Part shown: in pieces, positions 32,608-44,718 of the stretch
Position numbering within the stretch: the first letter of the stretch is position 1
How the letters are laid out: every line of letters begins with the position of its first letter
Program-made: the position numbers and the translations under genes
From: Phytophthora colocasiae
Lineage: Eukaryota > Oomycota > Peronosporomycetes > Peronosporales > Peronosporaceae
Direction of reading: 5' to 3'
Assembly (NCBI GenBank): GCA_018806915.1
Contig: JAGKQI010000009.1
Location: 248,001-312,000, forward strand
DNA length: 64,000 nt
The notes under the pieces: generated by a model
What the model saw: the letters and a program-made list of their open reading frames with translations, nothing else
Database searches by the model: none
What the model was told of the DNA's origin: nothing

Positions 32608-33880
32608 GTGAACAAGAAATCGAGAGATCAAGATAGGGAGAGTTCGGATCTGCGCGGTAATACGTGTAAGTTGCATACGTATACTGCTAGGATCGCGAGT
32701 CTTCCCCGGATCGATGAGTTCTCGCGATCTGGTGCGGAAGTGGCTTTGGATATCAAGGAAGGAGAATCCAGGGGGTACTGGAAATACCACGCACCAGGAA
32801 AACGGTTCTGCCAAGCCAAAATATCAGGCAAGATCAATCATGAAAGAGCGATCTTGCTCCTGGACACTGGCGCCGAGGTATCCATCTTGGATACCGCCTT
32901 TGCTCGTAAGGTTGGGTGCCACTTTGACACCAGTCAGAGACAGGAGTGTGTTGGGATCGGTGACAATGTGTATACCACCGAAGGGAGAACGAGAATCAAG
33001 ATCACGCTTGCAGGATACTTGGTTTACTTTTTCGATATTTGGATCGGGGATCTATCCGGACAAGACGCGATCCTGGGTATGGATTTCATGATCCCGGCTG
33101 GGGTCCGGATGGATCTAGCGAAGGGATCGATGTGCCTACCTAATGCGGTGGGGATCCCACTTAATGGTCGTAAGAGATTATATGGGGAAAGGTAAGATCC
33201 GTAAAGCTGGAAGAAGATTTTAGTATACCGGTTGGGGAATCTGAAGAGATCGCATCAAGAGTGAAATTATCGGCGACGGAGAAGTTGTGGGTGACCAGAG
33301 GCGATCGATGGGTACCTACTGTGGTAGATGGACGCGGCCGAACTCGGTACTTAGCGATCACGAGTCTGAGCGAGAAGATTCTACGACTTGATCACCGATT
33401 ACAGGTCGGAATGATACTTGATCAAGAAAAAGTTCCTCGATACCCCGGGTTTGTATCGGTCGGCTCGCGGCGTTACATGGAATGGCAGAATCTAGCTCAA
33501 GAAGCGACTGTGGACGCAAGACCAGAACCTCAGGAATCCGTAGAGATCCCCTTATCGTCGGTCGAACGGCCGACCTACGTTACGCCGCAATCCATACTCT
33601 GCCGAGGTGGGACGACCAAGACCGATCCTGATCCTGCGCCAATATCGACATTGGAACCTCAATCACCAACCGATGCGGCCGAAGTCAAGGTCGCATTCAT
33701 CGATCCCCAACCGGATCCCATGGATACCCCACCGATTACGATCAGTTCCGACAAGACCCCGAGTGGCGAAGCTGGGGGCGGTGAGACTGAGACGAACGAG
33801 AGCTTGCTAGATCAGGCCCCAGATCGGACAGATCGGACATGCGAAGAAGAGATCGAGGTAAAAACAGAAAACCAGGTTTT
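32608..33880 (+). pseudogene. Gypsy A3 protease and linker
   Basis: Retropepsin frame 32608-33195 with LLLDTGAEVSILD and GQDAILGMDFM. A missing base near 33190 (present in A4) shifts to the frame 33261-33880, an acidic Pro/Thr linker. Another shift near 33880 joins the RT frame. Confidence 0.82.
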
Positions 33881-35412
33881 AAAATCGAGATCAAACATGT
33901 ATCCGACGCTGAAGCCGGCCCCACGGTTGAGGACACCCCGATCCTGACGGCCAAGGACGATAGGCTCCTTGATCCATCAACGAACGAACCAGATCCGACA
34001 TCTCTGGATCGGATCGAGAACGCCGATCGGACCCACCTACACGAAAGTGGCGATTTTTCGGCCGAAGATCTAGGCGATAATCTCGCAGTGGTACCAGAGA
34101 TCCAGATCTCCACCACTGAAGAAGTCAGGATTGAAGATCTGCAAGTAGGACATCCGGGATCAGCTACCCAGGAGGAGATCGAGAAACTTCGACAGATCAT
34201 CTGGAAGAAACGACACCTCCTGATCGCGAAAGGAAATGCACTTCCTCCGGCGGCCAAGGGTGTTATATGTGATATCGACGTGGGGGATGCAAAGCCGATT
34301 GCACAACGAGTCCGAAAGGTGGCGCCACAGTTCCGCGAGAAAGTATCGGATCTTATCAAAGGACTCCTAGCTGCCAAGATCATCCGGCCATCGACCACGC
34401 CATGGGCATCTCCGATCGTGGTGATCATCAAGAAGAACGGTGTAGACATTCGGCTGTGCATCGATTATCGGCTGGTGAACAGCCTCACGAGACTGATGAT
34501 CTACCCGATGCCCTTGATCAATGACCTGTTAGAAGATCTTGTCAAGGTTCTGTGGTATTGTTCATTAGACATGGCCAGTGGATTCTGGGTCGTATCAATG
34601 ACCGATCGAGCTCGCGCGATCTCAGCTTTCATCACTCCATTTGGCCTTTTCGAGTGGAATCGCATGCCGTTCGGGCTGAAGAACGCCCCCCAGATCTATC
34701 AACGTCTCGTAGACAATGCCCTATATGGAGTTTTGAAGATCTCCCAGTCCGGAGATGCGGAAGGCTCTGCGGATGTGTTCGAATCAGGAATCCCGGAGGA
34801 TCCCGGTCGCCCGTCGGTGCTAGGACGGAGATCATACATCGATGATATCTTGATCACGGCTGGAACATGGGATCAAATGTGCGATCGGGTAGAAGACCTA
34901 TTGGGGCCTGTGATAAGTGGAATCTCTGGATCAGTGTGGCAAAGAGCTTCTGGGGCATGGATAAGGTGGAATATCTCGGGCACAAGGTGTCGATCGATGG
35001 ACTAGAGGCAAACCCGAAGGACCTGAAATCCCTGACAATACTACCATTCCCAGGATCGCTCCGATCTATGCAGTCCTTCTTAGGGAACCTGAACTATTAT
35101 AGTCGGTTCATCGAGGATTACGCGATCTACGCATCGGTTCTGTATGAACTACGTGAAGTGGAGATCGCAGAACTGAGGAGGCGACCGGACTTACGGAAGA
35201 TCATGGACAGAACGAGCCCGATCTCCCATGATCCTACTAAGCCAGAGTCAGATCGAGATGGATCGCGAGACATTTCGGGTCAAGGAGGCGGTAGTGCCCC
35301 GGACCCAGACTTAGGGGCGACGTATTCCTCCAGATCGAGCGAAATTAAGGTCGCCACGGAACTTAAGAGGATGAGAGGTGGAGTAGAGCGCATGGGGCGT
35401 TCACAGCCTTGA
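33839..35412 (+). pseudogene. Gypsy A3 reverse transcriptase
   Basis: Contains the 31 residues missing in A2 (IIRPSTTPWASPIVVIIKK), LCIDYRLVN, SLDMASGFW, FGLKNAPQIYQ, and YIDDILITAG, followed by the thumb/connection (FWGMDKVEYLGHKVSIDGL, FLGNLNYYSRFIED). One G is lost near 34905, splitting the frame. An unusual acidic insert of about 30 residues (from GDAEGSADVFESG) lies between FGLKNAP and YIDD. The frame ends QP-stop at 35412, overlapping RNase H in a different phase, as in A2 and A4. Confidence 0.85.
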
Positions 35413-36173
35413 AAGCTAAGATCGCATCGACTCCAGTCCTCCGCCACTTCGATACGGCAAAATTGCCTGTGGTGATCGTGTATGCCAGCGACTGGGCGAT
35501 CTCCGCTGCGTTGACGCAAGAACATGACCAGGTCTTCCACCCGGTCGCGTTCGCCAGCCGAACCCTGAAAACGAACGAGCTGAACTACAATGTTGCAGAG
35601 AAAGAAGTGTTATCCCTGTTACGGATCCTGGATCTGTACTACACCATGTTGGTGGGTCGCCGGATCAAGGTCTTGACCCGGCATTCCACCCTTGCCTGGT
35701 TGTTCAAGTCAGCCGGTCTCCAAGGGCGCCTAGGTCAATGGTCTGCGCTCCTATCCCCATGGTCGCTTGAGATCACGAAATGTACGAAAGGGGAAGACGA
35801 GATACTGGGGGCGATCGCGGCCAGCATGACGCCCAGAACGAAGGTCGACGACGCCCTGATCACGATCGCACCCCTTAAGGAACCCAAGCGCCGGATCCAA
35901 GCCCCAGTGCCCACGGTGGGTCAAGATGAAGAGTTGTGGGTGTTAAGCTTTGACGGGTCAGCTCGGGTCAAACGAGGTGGGGGCGCATTCAGCGCGATTG
36001 TGTGGAGACTACCTGGTTGGGAGATAACTGACGCTAGATCTGGTTACGCCGAAGGTCTCACAGTTAACGAGGCAGAATACAACGGGCTCCACTTAGGGCT
36101 CGATATGCTCGCAGGTCGGGATCGCCGTCGCCTGGTGATCTGTGGTGACTCAAATCTCGTGATCCGTCAAGTT
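35390..36173 (+). pseudogene. Gypsy A3 RNase H and truncated second RNase H
   Basis: Gypsy-type RNase H (VYASDWAISAALTQEHD, ASRTLKTNELNYNVAEKE, LTRHSTLAWLF), then a spacer and the first two-thirds of an archaeal-like RNase H (SFDGSARVKRGGGAFSAIVW, NEAEYNGLHLGLDML, CGDSNLVIRQV). The frame runs on to 36302 only because the LTR happens to be open. Confidence 0.85.
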
Positions 36174-37356
36174 TGTGGTGAAGCGCGAATAAAAAATCCG
36201 AGAAAGGCAATGTCAGGCCCAGAGAGAGTCAGATCAAGCGACAGGGGCCTCGGCGCAGCAAGATGCATGTTGATGACCCCAGATTGCGCGAACGACGGCT
36301 GACGAGGACCCAGGTCGATAATCGTCTTGATCTCTCCAGCAGGCAGGTGGGTGATGAATGACGTCTTGGTCGAGTGAGACTAAGCGATCAGAGAGCCCCA
36401 CCGTAAGGTCTCACGTAGTGGCTCAGCACCGGGGGAGAAGGAGATCAAAGCAGCGGCAGGTCGGGACAGGCGCAATCTATTGTGGATTGACGACGACCTG
36501 ATCATGAGATGCCGCCGAGGGGGGCCGATATCCAACGATCAGTGGGAATTGCGCAAGATCAGTGACGTTACACACTGTGTTAAGCCGAAGGAGATTCAAG
36601 GAGTACCCAAGGAGGCGATCATGCAGAGATCATCCCGAGAGGAGATTTCTAGTCCGAACAATGGTGGCAGCATCGGTCGCACGGGGAGCGATGTTCAAGT
36701 TCAAGGAGATCACGATCTGGAATATCGACGACACGGGGATACGAGATCAAGTGAGACGATTGCCGATCAAGACTACTGTTCAAGATGGTTGACCAAGATC
36801 GATGATCGAGATTAGTAGATCGAGATCGCGATCAAGGGTTAGGTGAGATCGAGATCGAAGATCGGAAGAACAGCTGTGTAGCCGGATGTCAGGTGATCGT
36901 AGGATAGCAGATGATGATGGGACTAGTAGACATAGGAATAACCATAAACAGACTCAAATTTGCCCTGAACCACTCAAGTGTCTTCGCTACGCCTGGAACC
37001 GGGAACTTCATTGGCCCTACAAGCGTCAAAAAGGTAAGGATACGTGACCTAGTATAGCGGTTAAGTCTGGATAATATATTGGCCAGCTTTGCCCTATCTA
37101 GTGAACTATCCTTTAAGTGCATACTTCGGGTCGGAAGGAGTTGGTTGTTTAGCCTGACGATCCCGTCGAATCTCACGCCCTCAAGACCCCCGCTGAAGGA
37201 AGCGGCAAGCAACGGAAAGGAAGGGACCAGATCCCGAACATTGAATTATTGGAAGACCTGGATCAAGGACCAGGCACCCGGATCAAGGCTCGAGGACTCG
37301 TCTACGACCGGGATCAAGTACCCCGAGGTGGAGTGAAGAACTTCCACGCTACCTCA
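36174..37356 (+). repeat. Gypsy A LTR shared between A3 and A4
   Basis: Counterpart of 28835-30017 at a constant offset of 7,339 bp and practically identical. It serves as 5' LTR for A4. Confidence 0.87.
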
Positions 37357-37572
37357 AACCCCTGCGTCACGCAAGACTTTCTTCCGACCTTCAAGACATC
37401 TTCAGAAGTCACCTGGAAGAGCGTAACCCGCCTACCGACGGGTACACAAGGTGGATACTACACACAGCTAGATCACGGATCATCGGGGGACCCCCTCCGT
37501 TAGTCGGTGTCTGGGCGCAAGTGGTGATCGAGACCTGCCTCAACGAGATTTTGGCAGATCCGCTCCACCACA

Positions 37573-39884
37573 ATGGTGCGCGTGCCCGGGTCTTCTGGTG
37601 ACTTCGGATATCACCGTGAGTCCCAAGAAGATGTCAAGATTAAAGAAGAACAAGGGGAAGAAGTGCCTACGAAAGTTGGATCGACGGAGGCACCGCTGAA
37701 AACAGAAAGATCCACAGATCAGCAGAGTTCTGGGAGGATCTCTACTGACAGGCGCGAGGCAGACCTGGATCGCAATCCAGATCTTGAAGAAAAACCTCGA
37801 ATTCCTCCCAAGGCCCTTCCAAGGGCCACCGCGGATCTCGATGAGAATCGAGATCCGCACACGAGCGATAAGGAATCAGCAAAACTGAAACCTAATCTGC
37901 TCACCAAGTCCACTGTTGCTTCAAGATCGACCAAGAAAAAGAAGATCAAGAGCACCCGGACGAAATTGAAAGCTCCAGACTCAGAGCCAGAAGATGTGAT
38001 CAACCTAGGATCGACGATCACCAAGGACGCGATCGAGCAGGCCTATTACAGGAAGATGCTAAGTGAGACCCTGCTTAACGATCCCGTTCTTACGATCATA
38101 CAAGTCCGCCAGATCGGTAATCTCGCCGGCCCGGTGTCGAAGCCCCGGACTAGTTCTGACCACCTGAACGCGGTGAAGATTCTACTTGATCTATCAAGAA
38201 GCTGGTTTAGTGGCTGGAGAGTTCGACCCAAACTCCCTATTTGACCTGGAACTGGAAGCGATTCAATCTGCGACCCATGATCTATTCGACTCTCTCAAAA
38301 TCTTGGTCGGCGAACGCCCACTGACGCCCGATCCAGGCTATCAGACTGGATCGTCATGCTACGCGTCAGCAGCCTCGGAACCAGATTCCGACAGCCCGAG
38401 AAGGCTGCAACGCATGTCGTTGGGCCCTGAAATCGCGTATGAAGAAACAAGATACACGATCGGTGGCTGCGAAACTGGAGGCCAAGACGCCTGATCAGCA
38501 AGAAAATCGCCGGATCCGGACAGACCAGACCGCGCCGACGACTAATTCTACTGGATCGAGCAACAAGTTGGACGACTACTTCCAAATGGCGATGGATCGT
38601 TTCTTAAAGGAACGGAATCTCGCGACACCCCGATCGCCGATCAAAGGAGAGTTGGATGTTGACATGGAGCCCGTTACGGCCTCAGATCCTGATGCATGGG
38701 AATACGATCCTGACGATCTGGGCATACCGAGTTCCGGTGGACAGATGTCGAGCCGAGCAGCGATCGCATCCGCGGCGATCGGTCAAGGAGGGTCGTCGAT
38801 GATCCAGCGAGTCCGAATCTCAGCGATCTCAGATCTAAAAGCTTTTGCTGGTAAAGACTTGGATGAAGATCGCGCTCGGGCCTGGATCGGTAAGGTCAAC
38901 TCGGCGTTCCAGCGCGATCAGGCTACGGAAGAAGAGAAATGCCTCACGTTTGCAGATCTGATGGTGGGACCGGCAAAGAACTGGTACAGGCAGCTCAGTC
39001 GAACGACGAAAACCAAGTGGACGGATCTGTTGGACAGTTTCCAGACCCAGTATTGTGGGTTGGGTATGTCGGTCGCGTGGCAATACTATCACGCTCGCAA
39101 GCGATCGGAAGAGACTCCTCTCGATTATCTCTACCGGCTCAACGTGGCGGCTTTACGCGCTAGACTGAAGATCAAGGATGGGAGCCCTAAGGCCCGCCGG
39201 GAACATGTGGACCATTATATCGAGACCTTGGGAGACCCGGCGTTAGCCGATCGGCTGACCCTGCTCCGGCTAAGCGACGTCGACGAGCTTGAGGAGGTAC
39301 TTCGTGCCCGGGAACGGGCGAAAAGCAGACAGCGTAAGTCTGCATTCGGCTCGAAATACCGACAGAAGATACCCGCTAGCGCCCCAACAGCGCCCGCTCG
39401 GGCTGTGGTGCGCGCGATTCAGGCCCACGATCCAAGTTCAGAGTCAGAAGAAGTCTCCGGATCGGACGGATCCGACTCCGAAGGCGACCTCCGGAGAATC
39501 TATCTCGCTGCGGCAGATGACAAGTCGACCGGTACTGGAGGCGCTCCCCACCAGGCGGACCAACCACGATCTCACGCGAACACGCAAGATCGGAGCCGGA
39601 TCTCGGATCGTCGAGGCTCGCCGGATCATGATCGGAGCCGCTGTTCGCACTGCGGGTCCCGGAAGCATACGGATCTGGACTGTTGGAGACGTCTAACCTG
39701 TGATAAGTGCGGGAAAAGAGGTCAACCAACGGACCGCTGCCTGTATACCTGTCGCGGTTGTGGGGAAATCCATGAGGCTGGAGAATGCCCCATGGAGGAA
39801 TTCTACAACCAGATCCGCAAGTGGTACGATCCGACTCGACACGCTGGGTTGTTTCCTGAGAAGGTGGAGAAGATGTTAAACTAG
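37573..39884 (+). pseudogene. Gypsy A4 gag
   Basis: Near-identical to A3 gag, with the same two frameshifts and the same His-to-Gln change in the second zinc knuckle (CGKRGQPTDRC). Sharing of defects shows recent duplication of the unit rather than independent decay. Confidence 0.83.
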
Positions 39885-39946
39885 GACGCTCGCCGGTTTG
39901 GAAACCGGTACGAGCCGAGCGTTCTGAGTACTGCATCTATGCATAT

Positions 39947-41220
39947 GTGAACAAGAAATCGAGAGATCAAGATAGGGAGAGTTCGGATCTGCGCGGTAAT
40001 ACGTGTAAGTTGCATACGTATACTGCTAGGATCGCGAGTCTTCCCCGGATCGATGAGTTCTCGCGATCTGGTGCGGAAGTGGCTTTGGATATCAAGGAAG
40101 GAGAATCCAGGGGGTACTGGAAATACCACGCACCAGGAAAACGGTTCTGCCAAGCCAAAATATCAGGCAAGATCAATCATGAAAGAGCGATCTTGCTCCT
40201 GGACACTGGCGCCGAGGTATCCATCTTGGATACCGCCTTTGCTCGTAAGGTTGGGTGCCACTTTGACACCAGTCAGAGACAGGAGTGTGTTGGGATCGGT
40301 GACAATGTGTATACCACCGAAGGGAGAACGAGAATCAAGATCACGCTTGCAGGATACTTGGTCTACTTTTTCGATATTTGGATCGGGGATCTATCCGGGC
40401 AAGATGCGATCCTGGGTATGGATTTCATGATCCCGGCTGGGGTCCGGATGGATCTTGCGAAGGGATCGATGTGCTTACCTAATGAAGTGGGGATCCCACT
40501 TAGTGGTCGCAAGAGATTATACGGGGATAAGGTAAGATCGGTAAAATTGGAGGAAGATCTACATATCCCAGTTGGGGGATCTGAAGAGATCGCATCGAGA
40601 GTGAAATTATCGGCGACGGAAAAATTGTGGGTGACCAGAGGCGACCAATGGGTACCTACTGTGGTAGATGGACCCGGCCGAACTCGGTACTTAGTGATCA
40701 CGAATTTGAGCGAGAAGATTTCACGATTGGATCACAGATTACATGTCGGAATGGTACTTGATCAGGAAAAGTGCCCCGATTCCCCGGGTTTGTGTCGGTC
40801 GGATCCCGGCGCTACATGGAGTGGCAGAATCTAGCTCAAGAAGCGACTGTGGACGCAAGACCAGAACCTCAGGAATCCGAAGAGATCCCCTTACCGTCGG
40901 TCGAACGGCCGACCTACGTTACGCCGCAATCCATACTCTGCCGAGGTGGGACGACCAAGACCGATCCTGATCCTGCGCCAATATCGACATTGGAACCTCA
41001 ATCACCAACCGATGCGGCCGAAGTCAAGGTCGCATTCATCGATCCCCAACCGGATCCCATGGATACCCCACCGATTACGATCAGTTCCGACAAGACCCCG
41101 AGTGGCGAAGCTGGGGGCGGTGAGACTGAGACGAACGAGAGCTTGCTAGATCAGGCCCCAGATCGGACAGATCGGACATGCGAAGAAGAGATCGAGGTAA
41201 AAACAGAAAACCAGGTTTTA
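39947..41220 (+). pseudogene. Gypsy A4 protease and linker
   Basis: Protease with LLLDTGAEVSILD. The frame stays open for 295 residues to 40834, including the site where A3 lost a base. It shifts near 40770 into 40771-41286. From about 40360 to 40830 the sequence departs from A3 by many substitutions and then becomes identical again, a gene-conversion-like patch. Confidence 0.82.
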
Positions 41221-42733
41221 AAATCGAGATCAAACATGTATCCGACGCTGAAGCCGGCCCCACGGTTGAGGACACCCCGATCCTGACGGCCAAGGACGAT
41301 AGGCTCCTTGATCCATCAACGAACGAACCAGATCCGACATCTCTGGATCGGATCGAGAACGCCGATCGGACCCACCTACACGAAAGTGGCGATTTTTCGG
41401 CCGAAGATCTAGGCGATAATCTCGCAGTGGTACCAGAGATCCAGATCTCCACCACTGAAGAAGTCAGGATTGAAGATCTGCAAGTAGGACATCCGGGATC
41501 GGCTACCCAGGAGGAGATCGAGAAACTTCGACAGATCATCTGGAAGAAACGACACCTCCTGATCGCGAAAGGAAATGCACTTCCTCCGGCGGCCAAGGGT
41601 GTTATATGTGATATCGACGTGGGGGATGCAAAGCCGATTGCACAACGAGTCCGAAAGGTGGCGCCACAGTTCCGCGAGAAAGTATCGGATCTTATCAAAG
41701 GACTCCTAGCTGCCAAGATCATCCGGCCATCGACCACGCCATGGGCATCTCCGATCGTGGTGATCATCAAGAAGAACGGTGTAGACATTCGGCTGTGCAT
41801 CGATTATCGGCTGGTGAACAGCCTCACGAGACTGATGATCTACCCGATGCCCTTGATCAATGACCTGTTAGAAGATCTTGTCAAGGTTCTGTGGTATTGT
41901 TCATTAGACATGGCCAGTGGATTCTGGGTCGTATCAATGACCGATCGAGCTCGCGCGATCTCAGCTTTCATCACTCCATTTGGCCTTTTCGAGTGGAATC
42001 GTATGCCGTTCGTCAACGTCTTGTGGACAACGCTCTATATGGAGTTTTGAAGATCTCCCAGTCAGGGAATACGGAAGACTCTGCAGATGTGTTTGAATCA
42101 GGGGTCCCGGAAGATCCTGGTCGCCCGTCGGTGCTAGGTCGGAGATCATACATCGACGATATCTTGATCACGGCTGGAACATGGGATCAAATGTGCGATC
42201 GGGTGGAAGACCTATTGGAGGCCTGTGATAAGTGGAATCTCTCGATCAGTGTGGCGAAGAGCTTCTGGGGCATGGATAAGGTGGAATATCTCGGACACAA
42301 AGTGTCGATCGACGGATTGGAGGCAAACCCGAAAGACCTGAAGTCTCTGACAGATCTGCCATTCCCTGGGTCGCTCCGATCCATGCAATCGTTCCTGGGA
42401 AGTTTGAATTACTATAGTCGGTTCATCGAGGATAACGCGATCTATGCATCGGTCCTATACGAACTACGTGAAGTGGAGTTCGCAGAACTGAAGAAGCTAC
42501 CAGACCTACGAGAGATCATGGATAGAATGGACCCGATCACTCGAGATCCCGTTGCGCTTAAGTCGAATCAGGATGGATCACTAGATATGTCGACTCAAGG
42601 GGGCGATAGTACACCGAATCCTGACTTGGGGGCGATGTCTTCCCCCTGTTCAAGCGAGATCGAAGCCATCCTAGGCCTAAAGACTGGCGACGAGAGGTGG
42701 GGTAGGGCATACAGAGCGCGTTTACAGCCTTGA
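41178..42733 (+). pseudogene. Gypsy A4 reverse transcriptase
   Basis: Same RT as A3 up to RMPF at about 42010, where 25 bp are deleted. This removes the conserved GLKNAPQIYQ segment and shifts frame, after which YIDDILITAG and the thumb are intact (frame 41891-42733). The enzyme could not work. Past 42010 it is clearly diverged from A3. The overlap with RNase H at the RT stop (42733) matches A2 and A3. Confidence 0.85.
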
Positions 42734-44208
42734 AAGCCAAGATCGTGTCGACCCCGATCCTCCGTCACTTCGACATGGCGAAATTGCCCGTGGTGATCGT
42801 GTATGCTAGTGACTGGGCGATTTCCGCCGCACTAATGCAGGAACACGACCAGATCTACCACCCGGTCGCGTTTGCCAGGCGAACCTTGAAGACGAACAAG
42901 CTGAATTATAATGTTGCCGAAAAGGAGGTGTTTGCTCTAATTTGGATCTTGGATCTACACTACACCCTGTTGGTGGGACGTCGGATCAAGGTCCTAACCC
43001 GACACTCCACGCTTGCCTGGCTGTTCAAATCCGCCGGCCTCCAAGGACGTCTGGGACAATGGTCTGCTCTCCTATCCCCATGGACACTCGAGATCACTAA
43101 GTGTACGAAGGGAGAGGATGAGATACTGGGGGCGATCGCAGCTAATATAACGCCTAGATCGGAGATCGACGAAGCCCTGATCGCGATCGCGCCCCGAAAG
43201 GAGCCTAGGCGTCGAATTCAGATGCCGATTCCTACCGTAGACCCAGAGGAAGAGCTGTGGGTTATAAGTTTCGACGGATCGGCACGCGTGAAACGAGGGG
43301 GAGGCGCTTTCAGTGCGATCGTGTGGAGTTTGCCGGAGTGGAAAGTGATCAAGGCTAGATCAGATTATGCGGAGAGCCTTACTGTCAATGAAGCGGAATA
43401 CCGTGGACTCTTGCTGGGTCTCAGCATGATCGTACAGTTAGAACGCCGCCGTCTGGTAGTTTGTGGCGATTCGAACCTCGTGATCCGACAAGTCCGGGGC
43501 GAGATCGACTGTAAGGCGCCAGGATTGACGTTACTAAAGCAGCAGGTGCTGGATCACTTGCGAAAATGGGGAGATCATGAGCTTGTTCATGTGAAGAGAG
43601 ACTGGAATGGGAGTGCAGATAGCTTGGCGAGTGCCGCGCTGCAGCGAGGAAGCGGGATCGAGGTCCACGATGAGTCGGATCGGTGCGATCTGATCACCCT
43701 GAATCGGCTTGATGAAGTTTTAATCCCTCGAGCTGGAGATCGAACGGTAAGTGTCGGCAGTGGCCACGCGTGCAGCCCGAGCGCGACCTGATGCCCCCGT
43801 CCTGCGAGAGGAACTGATCCGAGAGATGCGGGTTGATCGGATCAGACGAGCCAGGACGAGGAGGCCTGGATCGCCGGACTAAAGAAGTACTTGGCCGGGC
43901 AAATCGCGGGCCTTACCCGAGCCGAATCTAGATCCTACGCTAAGATCGCCTCTGAGTACGAGGTAGATGAGCAAGATCTGCTGTTTTACTGCCCCCCAGG
44001 GCCGAGATCAAGTGGTGATCGCGACCACCTGATGAAGCTCGTAGTTCCCGAAACGCTACAGCAGGATGTCCTCCACCACTATCACACGACTCTGGAAGGG
44101 GGACATCAGGGGATTGGACGCACTTATCAGCGGATCCGAGATCATTTCCACTGGAGAGGATTATATCGGAGCGTGCAGCGATACGTAGGTGAGTGTGTAG
44201 ACTGTGAG
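42714..44208 (+). pseudogene. Gypsy A4 RNase H, second RNase H and integrase N-terminus
   Basis: The most complete RNase H pair in the window. First: VYASDWAISAALMQEHD, NYNVAEKEVFALIWILD. Second (archaeal-like): SFDGSARVKRGGGAFSAIVW, NEAEYRGLLLGL, CGDSNLVIRQVRGEIDC, HVKRDWNGSADSLASAAL. A frameshift lies near 43745, after which 43891-44208 gives the integrase zinc module (HHYHTTLEGGHQGIGRTYQ, YVGECVDC). B1 interrupts exactly at the codon after that CXXC. Confidence 0.87.
44204..44208. repeat. Target-site duplication of Gypsy B1, left copy
   Basis: GTGAG, repeated at 52473-52477. Deleting the insert restores the integrase frame CVDCE-TGKGRP seen in A1. Confidence 0.92.
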
Positions 44209-44669
44209 TGTAACGGGGTTACACGTACAAGTGGTTGTACCACTTGTAACTCTAACAGTTAGGATAACTGTTAGAGGTTGGAAATGGGCCTCAGACCTTG
44301 GTGTGCTGTACACACCAATGGATACATGGGCGAACCACATTATTGGATGGTTCGTGTGCATTTGTGCATATTATTTATAGAAAGTAATGGATTTCTACCA
44401 ATCACTGAGCAGAGTTTCTGCCAACCACACGTTGGCAGACCCTTTAGAAATAGATAACAAACAGTTTTAGGAGGTCCATAATTGGCTTATGCCAAATTCA
44501 ATAACAGTTCTCATTTTACGGTATTTTTGCAGTTTAATTTAGTTATATTTGATTTAATTATACTTATTTAAATAAGTATACTTAAATTAAGTCTATTCTA
44601 ATTGCACGCTTCCTCATACACGTAAGCGCACGTGTACGCCATCTAATAGGTCTAGGTAGACCCATTACA
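44209..44669 (+). repeat. 5' LTR of Gypsy B1
   Basis: TGTAACGG...CCATTACA. Contains a 12-bp perfect hairpin (arms 44250-44261 and 44265-44276), an 8-bp hairpin ACAAGTGG/CCACTTGT, an 8-bp hairpin TTGGTGTG/CACACCAA and a 22-bp uninterrupted AT palindrome at 44559-44580. A TATA-like TTATTTATAG lies near 44371. Confidence 0.93.
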
Positions 44670-44671
44670 CC

Positions 44672-44689
44672 TGGTAGCACTTTGTAGTC
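44672..44689 (+). promoter_or_regulatory. Primer-binding site of Gypsy B1
   Basis: TGGTAGCACTTTGTAGTC two bases after the LTR; nearly identical to family C. Eight bases pair with a tRNA ending TGCTACCA (initiator-Met type, tentative). Confidence 0.55.
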
Positions 44690-44718
44690 CGTCCCACGAC
44701 CGACTGCTGTTCGTTCGT

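Larger units (their letters stand above)
28835..36173 (+). mobile_element. Gypsy A3, integrase-less unit, first copy of a 7,339-bp tandem repeat
   Basis: LTR, leader, gag, protease, RT, RNase H and a second RNase H truncated at exactly the same base as A2. From 28835 the next unit (36174 onward) is nearly identical for about 4.1 kb, with substitutions such as CAGGCACGAGG/CAGGCGCGAGG. It lacks integrase, chromodomain and antisense ORF. Confidence 0.85.
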
